Below are positions 20,495-33,306 of a stretch of DNA of 64,000 nucleotides, one piece after another. Source of the DNA: Aphis gossypii (lineage: Eukaryota > Arthropoda > Insecta > Hemiptera > Aphididae); contig NW_026083147.1 of assembly GCF_020184175.1 (NCBI RefSeq), positions 62,001-126,000 of the forward strand, given 5' to 3'. The translations under genes and the position numbers were made by a program. Each line of letters opens with the position of its first letter. Position 1 is the first letter of the stretch. The notes beneath the pieces were generated by a model that searched no databases, was not told the origin of the DNA, and saw only the letters and a program-made list of their open reading frames with translations.

Positions 20495-23400
20495 CATGAA
20501 TAATGAAAATAAAAAAGAAAAGGTAAGTAATTTTCTGTTTTTGGAATCGTCCTATTCTATAATAAAACGATAAAGTAAAAAAAAAATTGCAAAAACCAAA
20601 ATTATTCCTAAGTTTCCTACGTATTATACTTAGATAGCTTTAATATTCATAGCTATCCATGGGTTGTTAACTAAAAGCAAAAAAATTAAATATGCGGTTT
20701 TCAGCTAATTAATAGAAAAACAGAATGAGTTCTCATGAGTTGTGACGACAAAATAATGCATGCAACTAGTTTCTATATTGCTGGTCGACCAAATACTGCT
20801 TATTATAATATATCTCAACAAAAACTTAAATTAAAAAGATTTGTATTATCATTTATAAAATTATAAAATAAATGTTTAGTTCTGTTGTAGACAGGTCCTT
20901 TGACCTTTCATAATTCTAACACCAACAACTTTATTATAAATCACACAATCTATAAAAGTGTCTATATTATAATATGAATACTAAAAATATAATATACAGA
21001 CATATAGTATATAATTTAAGCACTTAATAGGATATGAAATATTAGTAGAAAGCATCTAACTATTATGGAATTAGACGTTTCTTTTATAAATACTAATAAA
21101 AATAATTCTGGACTTTTTTTTGAAAATTAATTTTGTTTTTGGTTTTAAATAAATATTTAGCTCTATTAACATGAGATCATCATGTTTTTATAAGATTAAT
21201 TTTTAGAGATTTCAGTTAAAAATTCTACACATCAAGTAATTTACAAATATATGCAAGGTTGATATAGAACCTAATACATTTTATTATTTCATTAAATTTA
21301 ATACCTGGTGAACTAATTACAACTAAATATAAAAACAATTGTTTCATTTTCAAATAGCTTAAGTAGGTATTAATAACATTAGTTTTGCTTGTGGTATTCT
21401 TATTAGGTAACTAACATAATTTTTATTGTCTGAAGAAAATTATTAAAATATAGAATAAGCATAATATAATATGTATATATTCTGAAAAATGAATGTATAA
21501 TTATATCATATATCACAATTCAAATTCATATTATATTACCTATACTTAATTGTTTTATTTTTATATATTTTTTCAGACACTGTAGTAAAATACAAGAACA
21601 AAATAATGCTGATAAAAAAAATATATTCTTTAATTGTATTTATCACTAATTTTATTTTGTAAAAATCTATGTTTATTTTTAGTTATTTAAAATAGAAAAT
21701 GTTCAGTATTTTAATTATTGAAATTTCTTTTCAATAAGATTTATAATAAATAATTTATTTATATAGTTTGATATTTATTTATATTACATAGATTATAGAT
21801 GTGTTAATAATTAACATAAATTATATATTTAATTATAATTAATATTTTATTGTGTGTAAGTGTCTCATGTATATAAATTTATGTTAATGCATTATATATT
21901 CATATAAATAGTATGTAGATAAGTATAATATTTCATATACCCATGAATAATTTTATTTAAATTACAACACACTAACTAAAGTCATTATTGTTGCAGCTTT
22001 TATATGTTATTTTGTCCAAATTTAGTATTAGATAAGAAAATATTTCCAAAGATTTTTATTTGTTACCTAATACAAAAATAAAAAAATTGTCCATATCAGG
22101 GCCTATTATTGTTTGTTATAGAAAATTCATTATGTGTAGTTTGAAATTCTACATAATAATATATATCTGTGTAATGATTAATTAATAAGACGTCTATATT
22201 ATTAATTATAATAACAAATTACAAAGTACAATACATGTGCATTTTTATTTAAATTTTAAACCTACCTAACATGTTCAATAATTGATATGCTTTGATATTT
22301 TATAGGATTTTAATTGTGATGATTGTGGAATTAGGTATAAATATAATCATACTCTTAAAAAACATCTATCAGAGAAACATAACATACAAAACATTAATGC
22401 TAAAGTGAAACCAATAAAATGTCAAAAATGCAACAAAACATTTACATTAAAGACAAATATGAAAACTTAACACTCAGAAATAATTAATGAAGCAAATGAA
22501 TTGAGTTCAAAAGTAATTTTAAAATAAAAAAAAATATTCAATAATCATAATTTATTTATAACATTTAAATTGACAGTCTGTAAAAAATATCAAAAATGAC
22601 AATTTATTAAAATCAGAAATGTTTCAAAAAACAAGTCAATCTATGCATTATAATTTAGAAGTATAATTAATAATTTTAAGTCAAAATAAATTTAATAAAT
22701 ATACCGTACATCTTTAAAAATATATTTTAATTTTTTATGCTATTTTCTCTTTTGTATAATTATATTTTATTTAAATATGTATAAAATATTAATTTTAGAG
22801 TATAGTTCCTGATGGATATGACTATACAGTAATTGAATACACAAGCTTAGGAGAGGAACAGTTCATAGCAAAGTTTGTTATAAACAGTTTTGGAGTTGAT
22901 AATATAAATTCTTGGTTATTAACTATGAGAGAAAAAAGTAAAATAACATTTTGTCCACAAGTGTAAGAAACTCTAAATCTTCTGAAATAGTTTATAAGGT
23001 AAAAATAATAAAATATTAGGAAACTATAAATACAACATAAAATTATGCTAGTAATTCTTATTTTTATATATATATATTTATTGTATTGTAAAGAAACGTT
23101 TTCGGTGTCATCATAATACAAGACCAAAAATAGGTACTACTCCAAGTCAGAAACATTACAATTATAAAGCTGCTTTAGGATTGAAAATTATTAAAGATTT
23201 AAGGTTTGTGAAATATGTGTAATTATTAATTTTAAAGTAACTTAAAATTTTAATTTTTGTTTTTATGCCTATTCACAGAAATGATAAAGTTGGTTTAAAA
23301 AATAATTTACCAACTAAAGCAGAAATTTTATTAAAACACACACATAATCATGCAATTTTAAGGGCTGAAATTCTTAAACACAGAATTCCATCAGATGAAG

Positions 23401-24660
23401 TAAAATCTAAAATTTTGAAATTGTTTGAGGAAGGGAAAACACCTTCTAAAGCACTTTTTGCTTTTAAATCACAATTAAGAGTTGAGAGAGGTAATAATTA
23501 TTATGTATCTGCTGGTGATAGAGGAGAATTACCTGACCCACAATGGGTTTACTATTTGTATTACAAAATGTTTAAAAAAAATTTTGGAGTAGCTCATGGC
23601 AATGACATGATGGTATCTCTTAATGAAGCCATTGAAGAGTATAACACGGAATGTAAATCAAAAGTAGCTGCAATGAAAATACTTGACGATGGAAATTTTT
23701 CCATAGCAATATTAACACCCTTAATGAAAAGAATCAGTGTAGGCTTCGAGAAATGTGGAGAGATACTTTTTATTGATGCATCAGCCAATGTGGATAGATA
23801 TGGTTGCAAAGTGTTTATGATATACACAAACAGTTGTGCTGGTGGTCTTCCTGTGGGTACAATTATTTTGACAAGTGAATCAACTTCTGTAATTTCAGTT
23901 GGTTTAGAACTGTGGAAATCATTATTCTCATTAGATGCTTTAGGAGGAAGAGGTTTAGTAGGTCCCAAAATTTTTATGTCAGACGACTCAACAGCTGAGA
24001 GAATGCATTACATGAAGCATTTCCTCAGTCAGAACTTCTGCTTTGTATTTTCCACATACTACAGGCCACATGGAGATATTTATGGGATTATAACCATGAT
24101 GTGCCCTTAGATTATCGTCAAACCTTATACTTGGAAATAAAGAATAGGTATGGTATACTCAAAAAACAGAGATGAATTAGAAACTACATACAATAATGCA
24201 CTTCAAAAACCATTAATAAAACAATTCCCAAAGTTTGTTAAATGACAAAGAATATTTTTTACCATCAATGAAATCTTTTGTTAATTCTTTTCAAACAAAT
24301 GTCCGTACACATGCGAGCCTAAATTCTGCTATGCAAACTTTTGGAAAATATTCTGGATTAAATCCAAATTCAAAGAAACCCAAATTAATCGGCACTAAGC
24401 AAATAGGAGTTCAACCTACTACTAGAGCTAGACGCAAAACAGACATAAGTGGTAGAAGGAATTTGGCAGCAGGAAGAATCCAAAATAGAAAAGAACTATG
24501 AAACATGGATGTGTACAGAAAATGACACCAAGACCTCAAATTAAAAAAAAACCATTTGATCCAACACAATTACCTTCAAAAGTATTAAAAAACACCTCAT
24601 TCACTATCATATTGTGTAGAAAATAATAAGTCATTAGGAGCCACACATAGTGCAAAGTAG
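20495..24660 (+). pseudogene. MULE transposase with C2H2 fingers, multi-exon and broken
   Basis: A probable first exon (MNNENKKEK, donor at 20523) is followed by a zinc-finger exon at 22305 (CDDCGIRYKYNHTLKKHLSEKH, then CQKCNKTF) that has a stop inside the second finger. An exon near 22800 carries an IxSW...W segment with a stop, and one near 23090 encodes KKRFRCHHNTR. The main ORF 23265-24110 contains the MULE core: EILFIDASANVDRYG (first Asp), CAGGLPVGTII, and KIFMSDDSTAERMHY (second Asp). The frame slips near 24025, and the following CIFHILQATWRYLW lies in another frame. The C-terminal piece 24235-24501 (GVQPTTRARR) follows directly, so the part with the usual SWIM finger is deleted. Role in intact copies: cut-and-paste transposition. 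This copy is dead. Confidence 0.85.
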
Positions 24661-25444
24661 TTCTTGTAGTATAACTATAATTTTAAAAAATTAGATAAAA
24701 TTTCAATAAATGTAAAACATTTAAGTTTTTAACCTTTCGTTTAATCTCAATAGCAAGTGTTTAATTGAAATTTGAATTACTATGTAAATATTAAACAGAA
24801 ATTTAAAAAAAAAAAAAAACATATTCTGTAGTACTGATAATAAACAATCCTATATCGTTAAACCGTTTTTTTTATTAGGATTAATTGAGACTAAAAAAGG
24901 GATGTTGCTGACTTGGGTAAAATACTTTTTAAAGTATTCAGAATATGTATTTGAATACTTTAAGACAATAATATTCTCAAATATTTTCCGAATACTTTTT
25001 TTTAGTAGGTTTAGATTTCAATAACAAATTTTTTTTTTCAATTCAGTATATATCTATAAATTAACATTATTATAATCTAGACATTCAATTAATATAATTA
25101 ATAAGTAATAATTAGTAATATATATAAGTATAATATACCTATATAAAATAATATATCAGTGATATTTAAGTAGGTTATAAATTAGTTGTTACAAAAAGTA
25201 TAGTCACAACCATGACAAAATAAAATAAATAAAATAAGTGATTTCGTCATGGTCACAGCTATAAATTGAACTATAGTCAAATACTGAAATACTAAAACTA
25301 AATAGTAAATATTATAATTATATAATATATAATTATAATTATAATTATATAATTATTTAAATTTATATTTTAATATTAATTTTTATATATTTATTATTAT
25401 GATTAAAATAAAATATTAAAATAATAATTATTTCAAATTCAAAT
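24661..25444. other. AT-rich non-coding 3' part of the MULE
   Basis: No gene seen. The sequence includes A-runs and a short (TTATAA)n-like stretch near 25320-25360. Confidence 0.6.
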
Positions 25445-25577
25445 ATTATGTATGCGCAATGCGCATAATATATTGTGATATTAGACACATGACTTGAAAA
25501 ATTGAAGTCCACACGCATGCGCAGATCATTGGTTAAATGATCAGGCGTAGCATGTTTTAAAATTTCGCAGGCCGCCG

Positions 25578-25940
25578 CGGCGGCACTTGATAAGAAACGA
25601 CGTATACAGTATAACGCGTATACACGCACCTGGCGGTTTGCGAAATATTTATTTGTGTTGTATGCTTGTAACGAAGCAAGTGAATAAGATAACTTAAAAA
25701 ATCGCACAAAACCGAAGGAAGTTGAATAACATTACAACCCGTAAGCAAATTCGTGAAATTTGAGGTAGGTAAGGAGAACAGTAAACACATTGGAGGAGCA
25801 CAGAGAGAACGCGTGCGCACCGGTTGACTGCTATCGCAGAACTAGTTGAAATATTAAAAAAAAAATTCCGTGTGTCGTTTATGTGCTGAGCAGTGTGAGG
25901 TGAATGATATGATACGACATATTTACTCTCGGTACTTTGC
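25578..25940. other. GC-richer sequence flanking the MULE, possible LINE 5' leader
   Basis: Removing the MULE and one TSD copy joins this stretch to 20120-20216. On the minus strand the join leads into the ORF1-like start at 20119. It could therefore be the 5' untranslated region of that LINE, or a host promoter with a short GC-rich block. No coding frame is supported. Confidence 0.3.
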
Positions 25941-26170
25941 GAAATAATAATTATAATTTAGGTTTGATTTAGAGTGGTGTGATCTCATTATAATAATCTA
26001 CATATTTCTGTCTTATGAAATAATAATCATAATTTTGGTTTGATTTAAGAGTGGTGTGATTTCGTTATAATAATCTATAGGTACATATTTTTGTCTTTTG
26101 AAATAATAATCATAATTTTGATTTGATTTAGAGCGGTGTGATCTCATTATAATAATTGGCATATTTATAA
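25941..26170. repeat. Three tandem copies of a 76-83-bp unit
   Basis: Units start at 25941, 26017 and 26100 with GAAATAATAAT(T/C)ATAATTT. Each contains GATTTA(A)GAG(T/C)GGTGTGAT. The copies differ by several substitutions and a small insertion. Confidence 0.85.
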
Positions 26171-26417
26171 AAATATTTCGCTATCGCAGGCGCTGCCCTC
26201 TACTATTACTATTATTATTATCGGTCTCAAATAATAAAATATAGTCGCACATAATTTACCATCTCTATCAAACAATATAATTTTACCTTTTCCGTTTAAT
26301 GTATAAAATGGATCACTCAATACAAAATAGCAAGTCACTTTTAGAGACAGTACGTAAATCCACTTAATAGCTACAAGTTATATCTGAATAAAAAAAAAAA
26401 AAAAAAATAATAAAAAA

Positions 26418-27530
26418 ATGTCATTTGTTAGCTCAGTAAATAGTAGTAACGAAGAATCAATGAACGAAAGTGATGTAAGTACAAAATAATATGTTTTTTT
26501 GTATAATTTATAATTATTAGTTATATTTTGAAGATGACTTAATAGAATATTTTTTATTTTGTATAATACTGAACTATGTTGGTTCGGTATTATACTTAAA
26601 GATATAAATAAATAGGTGTAGCGTATATATTTTTACTAGATTTTTAGTTACCTAATTTTATTTTATTTCAGAACGATTATAACAATGTGAGTATCAATGA
26701 TGAGTTTAAATCAGTTAAATCAGTGAAAAAATAAGACATACGTAATAAAAATATAAAACAAGTCAAATCAAATAAGAACAAAACAATGGCTAAAAAAGTA
26801 AGTAAAACAAAACATTTACAGTAAAGTAAAAAAAAAAACATTTTTATTTATTTATTTTTTTTTGTTTTAGAATATTTCATATTTGGATAATATTGAAAGA
26901 TTGCTAAAAAATGAAAAAATTGAAACTGATATCATAAATACTATTACGGTAAAACAAGATGACGATTTGATAAATGTTAAATCTCCAACTGACGAAAAAA
27001 GTTCCGAGTACTGGACCATCAGCCATTATAAGATCAAAAATATTAAGAATGTTGATAGCAAGAACAGGTAATGTAATATATTATATTATTTATATACGGA
27101 GAGACCATCACTATTTTCGGATAAACGCTTTTATAACGAATGTAAACTAGTGAATGATATTAAATCATTATGCCTACAAAGACGATACACATTGCTGACA
27201 ACTTATTATTTAATCACCAATATTCAAAAAATGTATTAACATTATTCACTATGTCCAGCTATCCGCTTTACCCAGATCCTAATATAATATACTTGTAATA
27301 CATTTTTTAATAATCATACTACAATAAGATTAAAAAATAAAAATAAATTATATATTTTTTTTTTTATAGATGGAAACACGCTGAATGTAGCCTTAAAGTA
27401 ACGATAACCGATCAAACAAAAGATCAAGAACTTAAGAATAATTTAACAGAGGTTGTACAAAAAATATTCACACGCTTTATGTCTGATCTAAAGAGGAAGA
27501 TAACAAGATCTAAATTATCAAAGACATAAT
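26418..27530 (+). pseudogene. Small unknown four-exon gene with one internal stop
   Basis: Four segments with consistent frames and GT/AG borders suggest a spliced gene: 26418-26474 (MSFVSSVNSSNEESMNESD), 26672-26799, 26869-27068 and 27371-27530, ending in a stop. The third exon includes NISYLDNIERLLKNEK and SEYWTISHYKIKNI. The last starts WKHAECSLKVTITDQ and ends in a lysine/arginine-rich tail. About 180 residues, hydrophilic and charged, with no signal peptide or membrane segment. Exon 2 has an in-frame TAA (SVKK-stop) unless a different splice pattern is used; a strong GTGAGT donor inside exon 2 makes that possible. I do not recognise a family. It may be a host gene, a domesticated element gene, or a remnant. 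Confidence 0.4.
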
Positions 27531-29200
27531 AATGTATTTATTAATGACAGTAGAAAAAAAAATTTGAATATATAATAGCTGGTACTATGTAAAATAAAAA
27601 AATTTTCAGTTTAAATATACTTGTGTTATTTTTTTTATACCATCACTCACATTGTATATCAATTAAATATTATATTATATTATATTACCTATATTATATT
27701 TTTATTTATGTATATAAAACAAAAACTAATCGTACATTTATTTTAATATGTAGTAAAAAGTAGTAATGAAAAAAAAAAAAAATAATAATAATAATATAAA
27801 TTACTGGTTAACAGCTGATTGAAAAAAAAAAGGTTGAAGTATGGCTTTTGGGTCCGAGAAAAATATCCGAAAAAATTACAAGTCCTTATCATAATTTAGC
27901 AATCAGTGTGACCGCCCGAAGAAATATTAAAACTATAATTAAAATATATAATAATAATATATAAGTATACTATATAGTATATTATTATTATATTATATAT
28001 TAAGTTAATTTGCATAGTATAATATTACGCACTATTTTAATATGCTAAATATTCAAATTACGTGAAATTCCTATATTATAATAACTATAATAAAAAATAA
28101 GCATATAAAATCAAATCATAATAGCTAAGTATACATACCTATAAAATTGCAAGTATTTAATGTGTTGTATGTATTTAACACTTTGTATTACTTTTTTAGT
28201 TAAGTATACTAAAAATGTCAAAATATCTTATCACCATAATGATTTTATTTTCGTACGCCGCCATAGAAAAACGTCCCGCAGTCAAAATTTCGATTTTTCG
28301 ATTTTCCGACCGTTTTTCACGGACGTGAATGGCTATTGGGTCTCGATAAAAATGTCAAAATATCGAAAAACACCTGAATGATTGTTGTATTATAGGGAAT
28401 AAAAAAGGCCGTTACATATTTCTACTATATTATTATGTTTATTTCAATGTATTTATTTTATTGAAATTAAATATAAATATATATTGATGTATATTATATC
28501 TACATTAAATAGGTAGTAACTATATTATGTATTTATAAATTAATGTACTTGTGCAGCGACTTTATTCTGAATTAGTTCTGAAATTAAAACATATAATACA
28601 GTTTTTTTACATCTACTTATACCTATATATTATGAACCAAAAGTTTATTTTTTTTTTTATTAGTTTATATTACCTACTTACTCTACATTTAAAATTTGTC
28701 AAGTGATTAACACTATGGCTACTAAAAAAAATTGTTTGTCCTATATATATATTATATTGTCATACTGCAGGATCGTCAAGATTACAAAATAATATATGAA
28801 TAATAATTGTTGTATAACTATTGTTTTTTCAATGTATGTTACGTTAATAATATTGTGTCTAGATTGTAGTATTATATTGGCAATATATTAATTTAACATT
28901 AAATTTAAATTTAAATATTTGTAAATTGGTAGCTCAAAAATTCTTATATAATTACCCAAATATCTGACCACAAGGATTATATAAATAAAGTATTTTACGT
29001 ATTATATCCAAAGCCTCACATATTTTGTGCAAAATAATAAATTATATTATTATATTTAATTCCTGTAATTTCAATTATTCTTATCGTGCGTTATTTTGAA
29101 AACCTATTATGATGGTATTATATAACTATAATTGACTATCGTTTACAACTTTTAGAAATTTAGAATATTATTAGTTAGCATTCGTGAACTAGCTGTTCTA
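27531..29200. other. AT-rich intergenic sequence
   Basis: No gene supported. It contains A-runs, short (TAA)n tracts near 27780 and a palindromic AT stretch near 27940-28000. A slightly more complex block at 28250-28375 (TTTTCGTACGCCGCCATAG) may be an old repeat fragment. Confidence 0.5.
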
Positions 29201-29240
29201 TTCAATTTGTCTTTGTAGTATGGAGTTAAATAATTAACTT

Positions 29241-29580
29241 TTGCCTAACCACCTTACAGTGTTTTCACTCGGTGCCTATTTAGGTACTGATGTTAATGCA
29301 AGTACACGAGGTGAATCTGTATTCATTCATTTTGGTATCATACCTGGTGAATTTGACATCCCTCAATGTCACTGCGGTAGGTGTATGTTTAAAGTGGCAG
29401 ACCAAAGTCGCAAATTAAAATATAGGTTCAAGTGCTCTGAAGGCCACAAAATTTCACCTACCAAAAATACTTTTTTGGAATATGTACATACTGCAAGAGA
29501 GTTGGGTGCACATAAAATAGTATAAATGGCGTACCTTTGGATAATGAACTCCAATACATCCACTATCCAACAGAGGTAAG
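29241..29580 (+). pseudogene. Merlin/ISXO2-like transposase N-terminal fragment (tentative)
   Basis: The 94-residue ORF has a zinc-ribbon-like part: IPQCHCGRCMFKV, then YRFKCSEGHKISPTKNTF. The order Cys-x-Cys-x2-Cys, an aromatic-x-x-Cys, and a S(P/I)xKxTFxE segment is like the N-terminal part of IS1595/Merlin-type transposases. A likely splice donor follows (CAGAG|GTAAGT near 29575). No catalytic region is found downstream within 500 bp. It is probably a truncated remnant, and another zinc-binding protein is possible. Confidence 0.35.
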
Positions 29581-29589
29581 TTACCCTGG

Positions 29590-30060
29590 CAACGCCACTT
29601 ACGATTTATAAATGGAAATTAATGTCAAATTATGTAATATCATTTGTAATCATTTGTAACCACCAAAAAAAAATTTGTAACCCACCCACTTCGGCTCAAA
29701 ACGAAGTTCCCATATGGCGGGGCCACGGTGATGTCATTACAGCCCGCCATTACAGAAGTTCAACTTGTAGGTACTTGAAACCTAGTGGATATTATGTAAT
29801 ATCATACCTATATCATATTATTGGTGGTTATTACGACATTATTATGTAGGTACATTTACATAATATATTATTATTCATTATATTGCAACACATATTATAT
29901 GTTATTAATTAAACGTTTATTTAATACATAGCAATACTTATATTATTTGGTAGCTATTCTTAATGTTTTCTTAAGTTATGATGAATATAATATAGTTTCT
30001 ATCATGCATTAAAGAAAATCGATATGGTCATAGAGAAGAATATCATTTACATCTAAATTT
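29590..30060. other. Intergenic, no gene seen
   Basis: AT-rich sequence with one GC-richer patch at 29680-29760, probably repeat-derived. Confidence 0.4.
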
Positions 30061-30061
30061 T

Positions 30062-30446
30062 AATATTCCCTTTTGTATACAAACCGATGCGTCCTATATA
30101 GGCCTCAGAGCTGAATTATTTCAACTTGACAGTGAAGGGCAGCGAAACACCCTCTCTTTTGCCAGCCGATCACTTTGTGGGGCTGAAAGAAACTATACGG
30201 TCTCTGAGCTTGAACTACTTGGCATACTTTTTGCCTGTCAAAAATTTAAAATATATATCCTGGGTCATCCTATTCATCTTTATACCGATCACAAAGCCTT
30301 AACATTCTTATTTTCTTGTAGATTAAAAAGTACCCGACTCACCCGTTGGACTCTTGCATTGCAAGAATTCAACCTTACCATTTTTCATTGTCCCGGTAAA
30401 AACAATCCCATAGATACTCTCTCTCGACATCGTTCCCCTTTTTAAT
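30062..30446 (+). pseudogene. pol: RNase H segment of a second Gypsy-like pol
   Basis: An open frame begins abruptly at FPFCIQTDASYIG, the first RNase H acidic residue. It continues through SFASRSLCGAERNYTVSELE and LYTDHKALTFL to PIDTLSRH, the classic end of Gypsy RNase H. It then meets two stops at about 30443. The RT part upstream is missing. The frame differs from that of the integrase downstream, so at least one indel separates them. Confidence 0.88.
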
Positions 30447-30454
30447 AATATTGC

Positions 30455-31652
30455 ATCCGAACAACAGAAAGATTCCAAAATTAAAGTAATTATCTCACAA
30501 CTTCAAAATCAAAATCAACTTCCCTGGCACAGTTATTATATTTTAAAAAATGGCATTCTCTTTACCCGACGTTTCAAACACGAGCCCCACTGGTCGCTAT
30601 GTATCCCAACCCACTTGGTGGAACAAATTATTTTATTATTTCATAAATATTATGCACATGTTGGTCCTCTGAAAACTGCCCAAGCATTAAGAAACATCTG
30701 TCATTTCCCGTCCTTCAATAAAACTATCCGCCGCGTTGTACAGGCGTGCGAGATATGTCAAAAGTGTAAACCAAAGACTGTTCAAATTGCTGGCCCGATG
30801 CAATCGATACTATCTGCAAAGCCTCTTGACAAGTTGTTAGTTGATTTTTATGGTCCACTCCCCACTGGAATGTTCCAATTTTCATATATATTTGTTATTG
30901 TCGACAACTTCACACGTTTCATTCAATTATACCCTCTTCGTAAAGCTAATTCAAAAATTTGTATAAAAAAATTAACAACAGATTATTTCCCCACCTTTGG
31001 AGTTCTCCTTAATATAGTTTCAGATCATGGTAGGCAATTCATTAGCAAATACTGGCAATCTTCATTACAAAAATATAAAATCCAAGTCACTCACACCAGC
31101 ATATATCATCCCCAGTCAAATCCTGCCGAAAGAGTTATGAGGGAACTAGGTAGAATGTTTCGAACGTACTGCCATACTAAACATTCAAACTGGCCTCAAT
31201 ATGTTACCTATATTGAGTGGACACTCAATAACGTACGCCAGGAGTCTACCCATCATACTCCCTCAGAACTTTTTCTCAAGCATTCTCAATATAACCCCCT
31301 CACACAATTGATACAGTTCCCTTCAGAAGACATACTTCCCGACTACAATAGAAAATTAATATTAGCAAACGAAATTCAAATATCTAAATCAGAAGCCCGT
31401 AAAAAACGTCATGAAAAAAATTTAAGTAGTACCCCTTTTAAAATCAATAATCTAGTCCTCGTCAAAACACATAAACTCAGTAATCTAATCGACAAAAAAA
31501 TATCAAAGTTTTTTCTACTCTATGATGGTCCATATAAAATAATCAACATTAACTCTGTTAACGCTTATGAACTAATTCATCCCGAAGATCATACGCCAAA
31601 AGGCACACATAATGTGATCCATTTAAAACGGTATCAACCACCGACCAGCTAG
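30455..31652 (+). pseudogene. pol: Integrase of a second Gypsy-like element (domain intact, element truncated)
   Basis: The ORF from 30615 has 345 residues, and related sequence starts slightly earlier, around 30455. It contains the zinc-binding HHCC region (LLFHKYYAHVGPLKT ... CEICQKC) and the DDE core: LLVDFYGPLPTG, IVSDHGRQFISKYW, and NPAERVMRELGRMFRTY with the Glu. A C-terminal GPY-like element follows (FLLYDGPYKIININ) and the end is KRYQPPTS. All visible catalytic residues are kept over a clean frame. The missing upstream pol shows this is a 5'-truncated element copy. It belongs to a different Gypsy family from the one at the window start and reads on the plus strand. Confidence 0.9.
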
Positions 31653-32870
31653 TTGGTGTCTGGTGACCTATTTTAAATGGGGGGTTATACCCAGTACACT
31701 TAGTACACAGTATTATTTGTGTAAGCCTGTCGCAACAGCGTTGCACAAACATGTGTGAGTACACAAAAGTAGGGCCGGGTCATATAATTCGTCATTTTCC
31801 GCGTTGTCCCCCCCTTGTCCCTTTTTACTACCTCGCCTTATTCTGTCTCTCATCTATCTTCTTTCGAATTCGTTGACACCCCAGCTCGGTAGGGCCCCCG
31901 TCACGCAGGGAGTACTCCCTGACCGGCAAAGAGTCTAATGACACTCTTCTCTCGTAAAAAACCGGTGTTGTAGTGACGTCCCAACCCAGTGAGCACACGA
32001 ACTTGGGTCGACCAGATGCGGCAACCTTCGGGTCCTAGCGGTTCGTGTCTACCCACGGTCTGGGGCGGTCGGTGTAAAAGCCGGCTTCCCCGAAGGTGAC
32101 CGGGGACATTCTGCGGTCCAACGGCGTCGTGTGTCGATGATCTGGAGGACGACTCTCCAAAAGAGAGCAAAGGAGCCACCAGACCCCTCCTCTTGACCGC
32201 TCCCTCACTACAACATGCAGGAACTTTCTCGTTAGCCCCCCCTTAATAATTTGTTAGGTCCCACCATGGCTTAGCCATGCGTGTAAAATTGCCATGTCCA
32301 GAGTAACAACACAGTGTAAGGTCATCGATACCTTGCCTGTACACAATAGTTTTTTTTTTATTTTTTTTGTCTTGTCCCTTCCACATTAAGCTCCCATGAT
32401 GTGGTCGTACCTGGTACAGTCGTGACCCCAGTTAAGGCATAGACTGTATCAGAGTCCCTTCTCCCTTTCCCCTGGTAGGTTTTTTTTCTTTTTTCCCCGT
32501 TAGGAATATGGTAGTTAGTGGTATTGTCATTTTCACCCCTTGGTTAGTCAGGTTAATTATAATTGGTAGGTCTTATTATTATTATTAAATTCTTTATTAT
32601 TACAACAATATGTTTGTACAAATGTGCTGGTTTCTATACTATTCTGATTATAACGTGTATATCTATTATTATTGGACTGTTGAATTTAACATGCGCCAAC
32701 AGTTGAAATTTTTTTAATATAATTCCCCTGTCTTAAAATATAAATAGTATATAACATTTTCCCAAAGATATAAACCATAAAACAATCACCAAAATTCAGT
32801 AACCTCTCTTTACAACAAGTGGTCTCGGTCCTGATTAGCATAACACCTTCAAAAACTTGTTGGGGGGGGG
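31653..32870 (+). other. 3' non-coding region of the second Gypsy-like element, possible LTR
   Basis: Just after the integrase stop, TTTTAAATGGGGGG precedes TTATACCC and could be a polypurine tract followed by an LTR. Further on are TATAAATAG near 32740 and a second long G-run near 32871. No supported ORF. LTR limits could not be fixed because no second copy is in the window. Confidence 0.35.
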
Positions 32871-33306
32871 GTTATGTAACGTCACAGAATTTTAGGCCAT
32901 TTCCTTATCTCCATGCGTAACTATAAACAACATCCTAACGGTTATGTAATAATGTTTCCCCGCTCTCCTACCCAATGTTCGGTTTTCGCTGTCTGTCTGA
33001 CTCCACCGTCGTTGGCTTTGTCGCGCCGTTGGTATGCGTCAGCAGGGCATACCTGGACACCCAAATTATTGTATGTTCCCACCTCAAGACGACACTGCAA
33101 GACACCAAAATTCACCGACTACGTCCATCACGATCTCCGTCTCTGCGCATTTTGTCAAAAACCGTCCACTTGGTCACTACTCACTACTCTTGGACACCAC
33201 TTTCAACAATTCATTTATCGTTTCACCCACGTGGTTGATCAACGTTTTTTCTTTCTAAATATCTTGTTCTCTATCATTTTGTTTAACGTTTTGTCCGTTA
33301 CAACAT
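32871..33306. repeat. LTR-like unit after a G-run (tentative)
   Basis: A run of ten G is followed by TTATGTAACG. About 430 bp later the sequence reads CGTTACAACA, so GTAACG and CGTTAC form short inverted ends as in LTRs. No second copy or TSD was seen. Confidence 0.3.

Larger units (their letters stand above)
20226..25568 (+). mobile_element. Mutator-like element (MULE) with long TIRs, 5343 bp
   Basis: Terminal inverted repeats of about 130 bp (20226-20350 and 25445-25568) start GCGAAATTTTAAAACATGC and are nearly identical. They are bounded by the 9-bp TSD AGGCCGCCG. The interior has a zinc-finger/transposase gene in several exons, now broken. The long TIRs, TSD size and transposase type all agree on the MULE superfamily. 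Intervening DNA, such as 20525-22300, is AT-rich intron with no gene seen. Confidence 0.92.

Noticed and set aside
31901..32179. 92-residue minus-strand ORF after the second integrase
   Set aside because: No domain, no relative in the window, and it lies in the probable LTR/3' non-coding region of the retroelement.
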